Of a stretch of 64,000 nucleotides of DNA, positions 59,901-64,000 are shown in pieces; positions within the stretch are counted from its first letter, which is position 1, and each line of letters opens with the position of its first letter. Below the pieces are notes generated by a model, which had not been told where the DNA came from, did not search any database, and saw only the letters and a program-made list of their open reading frames with translations. The DNA is taken from assembly GCA_026874595.1 (NCBI GenBank), contig CM049322.1, positions 49,825,340 through 49,889,339 on the forward strand, in the 5' to 3' direction. Source of the stretch: Sipunculus nudus. Its lineage: Eukaryota; Annelida; Sipuncula; Golfingiida; Sipunculidae. The translations under genes were made by a program, and so were the position numbers.

Positions 59901-62392
59901 AAATCAAGAAATATATTTACTCCCTTAACAAGGGCATTGCTGAAGCTAGAGATTTTTTTTGTCAGGGATGTAACATTATTTAATCAAGATTCAATTGAAT
60001 ACCCAAAATTAGTTCTGATTTTTTCAAATTTTATAAGTTATTAGTATAAATATAAAATTAGTACCTTAAATTTTGCCCAACTGTGACCATGGCACGTTTG
60101 TTTCCCGTGAGCACTGTTGATATAATTTTCATATCTTGCACACATAAGGATTTCAGCTTTTTAGTTTAGAAAGCTGAAAGAAATTTGCCAAATATTGTAG
60201 CTTTTATTAATGTTTTTTATGAGACCCTGTCAGACTTTGGCTCTCTCAAGCCCCTCTTGAGTCGCCTGTATGTTGACCTTGTTGACCTTTCATCAAATTA
60301 TGCACGCTGAAGGGGAGAATCCAGGCAGCTGATGGCCAGCCACAGTTGATCCAGGTGTTCAACCCAACTCATCTAGTAGTTTTAACCAACAACATAACAA
60401 TAAACAATAAATTAATAAATTTTTATTGGTTTTTAATAACAAATTAGAAAAAATAGAAAAGGAATTTGTTAGTTTATAATAAAAGGAAATTAACTTGCAG
60501 TTACTGATGATATAAGAATCTTGTATCGATGGGTAGAATGTCACATATTCCAAATAACACCATGCAGTCACCTATGGCATTTTTCAGTTCATTTTTAATG
60601 ATAAAGAAGTAAATCATATTATTCATTACTAATCATTAAGGATTATATGAAGGAAATTAATGATAGACAAAGATGCAGTTGATAATATTAATCTAGATTC
60701 CTACTGTGTCTAGTGTGTACATTGATGTGAAATTAGTCCAAAATGAATTTTTTACAGTTATTTTTTAATATAAATAAAAGCCATAAAACCAGGTACTTAT
60801 GATCATTATTTAAATGTGTGAATTTTGTATATTCTGGATTCTCAACATCATTGTTTGGTGAAAACTGAATAAATACCAGACGTGGTGCGGATACTTTGTA
60901 ATTGTATTTAAATACGAATATAATTATGTACTCCATTATAAAATTTCTTGCATAAAGAATGGGAATTCAGGTAAAAATGAAAGTATATGAATACTCGTGC
61001 AAATACTTTCAAAATGTATTCATGAATGCATTCATGAATATATTCTTTAATATTATTTTAATAATCATATCAGTTATATTTCATTTTAAAAAATCATATG
61101 ATTCTCTTATTATTTTTAATAAAAATTATATTTGGGACAATATTTGTAATTTTTTTAATAAATAGTTAAACTCTTATATTATATGTTCTGCTTATAAGTT
61201 ATATGGCCAAGTCAAAATCTGTGTGACAGTAGTACTCCATTTGTTAATAAAATAAATGAAATCAATCCTCTTCCCTGTCTCCAAAGGTACTATCAAAATC
61301 ATACATAAGCTAAACAACAACAACTCATGATACAGCTTATATTTATTACCACACAAAACCAGCATGTGCCTCATTTCTAAATAATATTTTTTTATTATAT
61401 ATAACAGCTGAGCGTCGTGACCCATAGGTCCCTTGTTTTTCCTAAAATTTGCTTTTCCAAAATTTAAATTGAGGAACCAAAATTTACCAATATTTACTGA
61501 TAAGTAGAAATGTGACATTCAGAAACACATTTTTTTCCATATAAGCGAATTTTATTCTGAGGTTAACAGTGATTGTAAATGGTTCGCTGTTTTATAAAAT
61601 AAAAATAAAATTCAGGATCAAATGTTCTGATGAGATAACGTTACTGGCAGGATCAGGATTAGTGAGCAGTAGCGTGTTGGAACCTTGAAATGCCCACCGG
61701 TAGTAATAGTATATTTATTGAAAACAATGGTATACCGTAAAAATCTCATTAGAATCCCCGAATTATATTAAGATAAAGTCATGCACAAATTGGGGAACTT
61801 TATATGAACTCTGCCTGTGTCTTATATTTGGGGCATCACCGTGAATCTTATCTGAAGGGCGTGAACCAAAATAGGTGTATTTATGGCAATGTGCTTGCAC
61901 TCTGAAATTTACTGTACTTTCTTTACTTCATTTATCCATAACCTCAAACATCTGAACAAATTTGATGTCCCCCAAACTATTCAGATATTCAAGCTTCTAC
62001 TGTATATGTAATATTAGGGCTGTAAAGAATATTCAAACTCTTTGAGTGTCTGTGTTTGATGCTTGAAATCCGATGCACGAATATTCGCCTACAGGAACAT
62101 CACCAATTCACAACTTTGTTGAGACACCTACTTTGAGCTAAGAGGCTCAGTTGTATGTCTTTTCTTTTACAGTTACTTGTATCCGGATGGGAGGAATATA
62201 AATCCTGACATCTCGTTTCTGGTCGACGATCTGGCAGAAGACCACATTCAAGTCACACAAGAACAGTATGAGCTTTATTGCGAGATGGGCTCCACGTTCC
62301 AGCTCTGTAAGATCTGTGCGGAGAATGACAAAGATATCCGTATTGAACCGTGTGGTCACCTTCTGTGTATGCCATGTTTAAATGCCTGGCAG
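25209..62392 (+). CDS. CBL: CBL family E3 ubiquitin-protein ligase (exons 1-5, 3' part missing)
   Basis: Five exons join in frame into 394 residues that align closely with human CBL/CBLB. The family binds phosphotyrosine on receptor tyrosine kinases and ubiquitinates them, ending signalling. Residues 30-160 are the four-helix bundle, then the EF-hand ([13 protein letters not shown]) and the variant SH2, with the phosphotyrosine-binding Arg279 (human R294) and Gly291 (human G306, site of the loss-of-function G306E). The linker keeps Tyr353 and Tyr356 (human Y368 and Y371). The RING starts at Cys366 and shows C366, C369, C381, H383, C386, C389 and the E2-contact Trp393; its last two cysteines lie right of the window. 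The start ATG has A at -3, G at +4 and an in-frame TGA at 25,200. CBL, CBLB and CBLC cannot be told apart here; an invertebrate would usually have one gene. Confidence 0.97.
26545..27009. mobile_element. hAT-like MITE, copy A (465 bp)
   Basis: Ends CAGGGCTCCACATTAACG and AATGTCGAGCCCTG (inverted). AATGA is present just outside both ends (26,540-26,544 and 27,010-27,014), consistent with a 5-bp target duplication. The arms contain GGCAAGTAAAA and GGGGACAAGTAAAAATTCATG. An internal (TA)n tract fills 26,823-26,878. A related copy lies at 30,968-31,361. Confidence 0.7.
26823..26878. repeat. (TA)n microsatellite
   Basis: Interrupted TA repeat of about 55 bases inside MITE copy A, followed by TGTGTGTA. 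The related copy B lacks it, so it expanded after insertion or was the variable part of the element. Confidence 0.75.
27061..27252. repeat. Palindromic repeat with GATCACAATCGCAATCTCG units
   Basis: AGATTGCGATTGTGATCTCG occurs at about 27,120 and its inverse CGAGATCACAATCGCAATCT follows at 27,168 and again at 27,197, with CTAGGC between units. GGCCTAGGCTAGATTAAAAT at the left and AATTTAAAATGGGCC at the right form outer arms. Looks like a small foldback element. No TSD was identified. Confidence 0.5.
29264..29284. repeat. (TA)n microsatellite
   Basis: About ten TA units within CBL intron 1. Confidence 0.7.
29380..30760 (+). repeat. Tandem-core dispersed element, period about 270 bp
   Basis: The unit carries CCACCTGCAACCATTTTTGC, a CATCTGTTTGTCTKCC run, ACTCATATCTCGGCAGTGG, TGGCAGGTGGCGCCACCTAC and GCTGCAGACATCCAGGCT. 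It appears at about 29,850, 30,125 and 30,400, with a decayed copy before. GTGGCGCCACC is a self-complementary 11-mer. Lies in CBL intron 1; layout like the other tandem-core elements, but the ends are not clearly defined. Confidence 0.6.
30968..31361. mobile_element. hAT-like MITE, copy B (inverted relative to copy A)
   Basis: Ends CAGGGCT... (left, degraded) and AATGTCGAACCCTG (right). Read on the minus strand it follows copy A: GGCAAGTAGAAGTTCC, AAACCTTAACACAAAGG, AGTGGAATCATATTTC and GGGACAAGTAAAAATTC. No clear target duplication. It sits in inverted orientation 4 kb from copy A. Confidence 0.6.
32611..32970 (+). mobile_element. tRNA-derived SINE, copy 1 (head partly deleted)
   Basis: Head: GGCTTTCTTACCTGAGCAGA, then AGTTTGAATCTCAGCCGG with a B-box-like GTTTGAATCTC; part of the anticodon region is missing compared with copy 2. 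The shared body includes GGCTTAATGGGAA, TGCACCTTTC or TGCGCCTTTC, AATGGGGACAATTACA and GTAGTCACC/ATTAGTCACCAGGCCTG, and the tail is ATGGAGGCGGTT...CACCAAAAA. Same strand as CBL. Confidence 0.7.
33951..38595. mobile_element. Nested TIR element with CCGTATTCG ends, 4.6 kb
   Basis: Left end ATACCGTATTCGACGTAATAAGCGCC, right end GGTGCATATTACATCGAATACGGTAT: inverted repeats with a few differences. A C-run (33,993-34,006) and a G-run (38,509-38,515) face each other next to GCGCTTATTA on both sides. A 2.6-kb element of another family (34,999-37,607) is inserted inside, so the host element is about 2 kb by itself. No transposase ORF was recognised. Confidence 0.6.
34999..37607 (-). mobile_element. 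AGCTCAG-family element, copy A, 2.6 kb, nearly intact
   Basis: In minus orientation. Left end: a 29-nt hairpin at 37,579-37,607 (13-bp arms, one mismatch), then GTGGTCCATTGTCC and a (GTCC)n microsatellite (37,515-37,560). The interior holds two diverged 670-bp direct repeats, marked by GTGCCATGGTCA at 36,335 and 37,005 and by ATGTTTGGGCCCATAACTT. The right end is CAGCTGAGCGTCGTGACCC then ATAGGTCCCTTGT. It matches copy B (58,821-61,435) almost base for base. ORFs such as the [15 protein letters not shown] peptide come from the GTCC repeat. Confidence 0.8.
39110..41335. repeat. Minisatellite of 28-30-bp units, about 2.2 kb
   Basis: The unit is GGTTGGCCTAGTTATGTGAC plus TCTGAACACA (30 bp), with 28-bp variants lacking TC. 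Roughly 75 copies with point changes (CTAGTAATG, CCCAATTATG, CTGGTTATG). Late copies also form a higher-order repeat: the variant series starting GGTTGGCCTGGTTATGTGAC recurs at 40,759 and 40,987 (228 bp apart) and once at 39,571. No coding frame. Lies in CBL intron 1. Confidence 0.95.
41921..41954. repeat. (CT)n microsatellite
   Basis: About 17 CT units preceded by a TTTC-rich run from 41,888. It produces the false Leu/Ser-rich ORF around 41,900. Confidence 0.85.
42012..42143. repeat. (TTACTA)n microsatellite, three blocks
   Basis: Blocks of CTATTA hexamers at about 42,012-42,036, 42,048-42,066 and 42,079-42,143, interrupted by short unrelated spacers. They give a spurious poly-Tyr frame. 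Confidence 0.85.
42146..42236. repeat. 91-nt hairpin directly after the (TTACTA)n tract
   Basis: GTACTTAAACTTAATTAAAA through ATATCTATA, the single base C at 42,194, and then the mirror image ending ATTTTAATTAAGTAC. Arms of about 42-46 nt with a few mismatches or gaps (CATAAGG against CCTGATG). A minimal palindromic element or extruded-cruciform product. Confidence 0.7.
43351..43410. repeat. Possible pogo-like terminus
   Basis: TACAGTAGAATCTTGCTTATCC then AGACATCTCGACC: a CAGTNGAAnCTnNNTTATCCG-like end as seen in pogo/Tigger elements. No partner end was found close by. Confidence 0.3.
43740..44482. repeat. Minisatellite of 23-bp units, about 0.7 kb
   Basis: The plus-strand unit is TTGACCACATTGACACAGGG plus TGG, about 30 copies with variants (TGTTGACC, GGGCAGATGACC). 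23 is not a multiple of 3, and no minus-strand frame of the unit has a stop. So long minus-strand ORFs (147 and 123 codons) arise with a 23-residue period (for example [19 protein letters not shown]). I treat them as non-coding. Confidence 0.9.
46270..46670. repeat. Degenerate inverted repeat with GTGTTTCCATGT ends
   Basis: GGTGTTTCCATGTACATG and GTATTTCCATGTGTCTG on the left face ACATGGAAACACC twice on the right (46,552-46,566 and 46,605-46,618), with ATATGCGTGAAAA against TTCACGCATATGC. A palindromic MITE-like unit with a poly(T) run in the middle. Confidence 0.45.
47016..47042 (+). repeat. Left-end fragment of the AGCTCAG family
   Basis: AGCTCAGCTGACTGTAAGTC then AACTTAG: the left hairpin of the AGCTCAG family, preceded by a T-run and cut off by the next element. 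Confidence 0.55.
47043..48595 (+). repeat. ATGCCCCCGCC tandem-core element, core period about 185 bp (pearl/HINE-like)
   Basis: Starts with a T-run and a 29-nt hairpin at 47,049-47,077 (ATGCCCC, GCCAC against GTGGC, GGGGCAT), then ATGTCCGTCATTCCGTCC. About seven tandem units follow, each with ACATGTACGGACTTTTTTTC, GCAATGCCTGCAGATATTGG, GTGTGTGGGCAGATA, CAGTTACAGATCGAGTT, GTTGACCTACTTTTGACC and AAAATTTCATGAAAAATAGA. The right arm GCCCCAGGCGGGGGCATTCG then TGTCGTTCCGACATATCTAG mirrors the left GC-rich arm. ORFs across units are repeat translations, not genes. Confidence 0.8.
49123..49560 (+). promoter_or_regulatory. AGGTCA half-site arrays (nuclear-receptor-like DR1) in tandem units
   Basis: AGGTCA-A-AGGTCA-AGGTCA occurs at 49,123-49,141 and again near 49,541. 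AGGTCA-A-AGGTCA occurs near 49,269 and 49,404. Direct repeats spaced by one base are the RXR/HNF4/PPAR-type DR1 arrangement. The sites repeat because they are part of the tandem unit. Function is untested. Confidence 0.35.
50520..50790. repeat. Diverged tandem repeat, unit about 120 bp
   Basis: Two copies of GAGGATGTSTG...TCAAATGTCAGACTTGTCAGAA and ...TCAATTTCCGACCTGTCAGAA, each followed by (A)CCATTTTGTCTGCCAGG or CCAATATGGCGACCAGG. Lies within the interior of the diverged AGCTCAG-family element. Confidence 0.45.
51361..51393 (+). repeat. Extra right terminus of the AGCTCAG family
   Basis: CAGCTGAGCGTCGAGACCCC then TGGGTCCCTTGTT. A second terminus 135 bp beyond the first one suggests either two overlapping elements or an element that read through to a downstream end. 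Confidence 0.55.
56041..56400 (+). mobile_element. tRNA-derived SINE, copy 2, ends 50 bp before CBL exon 2
   Basis: Head GGCTTCTTTGGTGTAGCAGT (A box) and GAGTTCAAATCTCAGCC (B box), about 70 bp apart as in a tRNA. The body shares GGCTTAATGGGAA, AATGCACCTTTC, GGGGTCAATTACACA and GTAGTCACCGGGCCTG with copy 1. Tail GATGGAGGCGGTTTTCTCTCACC. Only about 50 bases separate it from the exon 2 acceptor, so the intron's branch point and polypyrimidine tract lie just at its edge. Confidence 0.75.
56451..56597 (+). CDS. CBL: CBL coding exon 2 (EF-hand region)
   Basis: Completes Lys182 and encodes residues 183-230 plus two bases: [19 protein letters not shown], then [20 protein letters not shown] and [10 protein letters not shown]. 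The EF-hand calcium loop residues D, T, N and the later E are kept. Acceptor TTTCCAG, donor AG|GTAAGT. Confidence 0.97.
57090..57221 (+). CDS. CBL: CBL coding exon 3 (EF-hand to SH2)
   Basis: Completes Arg231 and encodes residues 232-274: [20 protein letters not shown], then [20 protein letters not shown] and KPG plus two bases. This matches human [20 protein letters not shown] almost exactly. Acceptor TTGCAG, donor AAG|GTGAGA. Confidence 0.97.
57222..58399. other. CBL intron 3 with degenerate tandem repeat
   Basis: 1.18 kb. Bases 57,310-57,620 are built from variants of a unit of about 60 bp (CATGGCAACACTTGGGTATATATTT...GAGGTAGC). Bases 58,170-58,290 have repeated AAGTACAAGTAC text. No gene. 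Confidence 0.5.
58400..58537 (+). CDS. CBL: CBL coding exon 4 (SH2 phosphotyrosine pocket)
   Basis: Completes Ser275 and encodes residues 276-320: [20 protein letters not shown] and then [20 protein letters not shown] and GQREG plus two bases. Arg279 is the phosphotyrosine-binding arginine and Gly291 matches human G306. Acceptor CGACAG, donor TT|GTAAGT. Confidence 0.97.
58821..61435 (+). mobile_element. AGCTCAG-family element, copy B, 2.6 kb, nearly intact
   Basis: Plus orientation in CBL intron 4. The T-run and 29-nt hairpin (58,821-58,849) are followed by GTGGTCCATTGTCCGTCGTC and a (GTCC)n tract to 58,911. The interior and right end follow copy A throughout by eye, with scattered single-base differences (for example CATCTCACATTTTTTT at 59,417 against the mirror of copy A's TGTGCCATGG). 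The right end is CAGCTGAGCGTCGTGACCCA then TAGGTCCCTTGT. No transposase ORF. Target duplication not resolved because both flanks are T-rich. Confidence 0.8.
61960..62010. repeat. Possible pogo-like right end
   Basis: TTCAAGCTTCTACTGTATATG: an inverted match to the CAGTAGAATCTC at 58,788, suggesting that copy B may be inserted inside an eroded pogo-like element. Weak. Confidence 0.25.
62173..62392 (+). CDS. CBL: CBL coding exon 5 (SH2 end, linker, RING start)
   Basis: Completes Phe321 and encodes residues 322-394, including [20 protein letters not shown] and [15 protein letters not shown]. Tyr353 and Tyr356 are the regulatory linker tyrosines. Acceptor TTTTACAG, donor CAG|GTAAGT. The next exon (RING cysteines of the CPFC type) is not found in the remaining 1.6 kb. 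Confidence 0.97.
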
Positions 62393-62943
62393 GTAAGTTT
62401 ACCTCCCACACCCCCCAAACAGCTGTTTCATGAAACAAAAAATTTATTCTGTCCTGTTCAAATTTACCTTTAAGCTGAGCCTCATAACCTGTGGGTGGGT
62501 CACTTCTTAAATGTGAGTGAAAAGATTATTTATTCCTGAATTGATGTGAAATAATTTGTTTTGAAGGAGGGTTCCTGTTTGGGTGGGGGGTCAGATCCTC
62601 CACTACAGTGGGTAACTTGGTTTGTAAATAGAAACTTAAATACATGCTACTTCAGTGTCATAGTAATGCTCAGGTGAATTAATCAGATTATGAAAGAAAA
62701 TTGACATGATGTAGTCTTACTGTAATAAACCTTACCATAATTTGAGGAATACAGCATCATATAATATAAACTTAATTCTGATATAAGCTTTGTTAATACA
62801 CTCACTTTTTCCCCCAAACATTTCCTGCTGATTTATTTTTGTCTGGAAACTGTCCTCTGAGTATTTTCCTGTCATTTCCTTGTTGTTTCCTTATTGAGCC
62901 CTGTCAGGTTTATTTCTTTAATTAAAAAAAAATAATTAACCTT

Positions 62944-63755
62944 CTTTTTATGCCCCCGCCACAAAGTAGTTTTACCCATGTCCGTTGTTCCGTCCTTCCG
63001 TCATTCAGAAATCAAACAGTTGTACGGACTTTTTTTCGCAATGCCTGCAGATATTGGCCTGATTTTTGGTGTGTGGGCAGATATAGAACAGTTACAGATC
63101 GAGTTCGCGTTTCGTCCCGGTTGACCTACTTTTGACCGTTTTACGGCTCCTAAACTTAGAAAATTTCATGAAAAATAAAAATATTCATGACAGATACACA
63201 TGTAGGGTATTTTTTTCGCAATGCCTGCAGATATTGGCTTGATTTTTGGTGTGTGAGCAGATATAGACCAGTTACAGATAGAGTTTGCGTTTCGTCCTGG
63301 TTGACCTAATTTTGACCGTTTTACGGCTCCTGAACATAGAAAAATTCATGAAAAATATGAAATTTCATGACAAATACACATGTACGGACTTTTTTTCGCA
63401 GTGCCTGCAGATATTGGCCTGATTTTTGGTGTGTGGACAGATATAGACTAGTTACAGATCGAGTTCGCGTTTCGTCCCGGTTGACCTACTTTTGACCGTT
63501 TTACTGCTCCTAAACTTAGAAATTTTCATGAAAAATAGTAATATTCATGACAGATACACATGTATGGACTTTTTTTGGCAATGCCTGCAGATATTGGCCT
63601 GATTTTTGTTGTGTGGGCAGATATAGACCAGTTACAGATCGAGTTTGCGTTTCGTCCCGGTTGACCTACTTTTGACCGTTTAACGGCTCCTGAATATAGA
63701 AAATTTCATGAAAAATATGAAATTTCATGACAAATACACATGTACGGACTTTTTT
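62944..63755 (+). repeat. ATGCCCCCGCC tandem-core element, copy 2 (broken)
   Basis: The T-run and ATGCCCCCGCCACAAAGTAG mark the left end, but the second half of its hairpin (GGCTGGGGCATA) is missing. About four core units of about 180 bp match those at 47,043-48,595. The array is cut after ...CATGTACGGACTTTTT by another element. Confidence 0.8.
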
Positions 63756-64000
63756 AGCTCAGCTGACTATAAGTCATCTGAGCTATAGTTGTGGTCCATT
63801 GTCCGTCGTCCGTCCGTCTGTCCGTCCGTCCGTCCGTCCGTCCGTCCGTAGATGTGGCACGTTTTGAAACCGTAAGACCTAGGAATCCAAAATTCAGCAT
63901 AATGTTAGATGTCCCCAAGATCTCCTACCAAGCCGAAAACTGGGTCTTTGCGACTTCGTTCCTTTGAGAAATTAAGGAAAAACCTCAATTTTTTATTAAA
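63756..64000 (+). mobile_element. AGCTCAG-family element, copy C (cut by window edge)
   Basis: Left hairpin at 63,756-63,784, then GTTGTGGTCCATTGTCCGTC, a (GTCC)n tract and the same following text as copies A and B up to the window end. It is inserted after the ...ACGGACTTTTT of the tandem-core element, which is therefore older. Confidence 0.8.

Noticed and set aside
62147-62438. Two minus-strand ORFs opposite CBL exon 5
   Set aside because: Antisense shadows of the conserved CBL coding exon.

Overview
The window is metazoan nuclear DNA, AT-rich and dense in repeats, with two protein-coding genes split by GT-AG introns. Protein similarity and the repeat types (tandem-core elements with GTCY microsatellites, tRNA-derived SINEs, many TIR elements) suggest a lophotrochozoan, most likely a mollusc such as a bivalve. 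The species assignment is inference. The two genes are recognised from their translated exons, recalled against the human proteins; no search was run.

Positions 1-18,881, minus strand: the first 11 coding exons of TBC1D23, a TBC-domain and rhodanese-domain trafficking adaptor. They encode about 384 residues; the rest lies left of the window. Its introns hold a tandem-repeat element (3,990-5,800), a pogo/Tc1-like TIR element (5,981-7,210), an hAT-like TIR element (13,245-14,804) and a long-TIR element (16,812-18,297).

Positions 18,882-25,208: a 6.3-kb intergenic stretch between the divergent start codons. I see no further gene there, only low-complexity tracts and a 286-bp inverted-repeat element shortly upstream of the second gene.

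Positions 25,209 to beyond the right edge, plus strand: CBL, the E3 ubiquitin ligase. Five exons encode 394 residues: the 4-helix, EF-hand and SH2 parts of the TKB domain, the linker with its two regulatory tyrosines, and the first half of the RING. The rest of the RING lies to the right. Intron 1 is 30.7 kb and packed with repeats: MITEs, a SINE, a nested 4.6-kb TIR element, a 2.2-kb minisatellite of about 30-bp units, a 0.7-kb minisatellite of 23-bp units, and several tandem-core elements.

The most notable structure is a family of about 2.6-kb elements that start with a 29-nt hairpin and a GTCC microsatellite. Two nearly identical copies lie in inverted orientation in CBL introns 1 and 4, flanking exons 2-4, and a third begins at the right edge. 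Three unrelated families in the window share the same plan (T-run, 28-29-nt hairpin, GTCY microsatellite, tandem core), which recalls the bivalve pearl or Helentron-associated elements. I found no prokaryotic genes, no CRISPR array, no rRNA gene and no intact transposase or reverse-transcriptase ORF.
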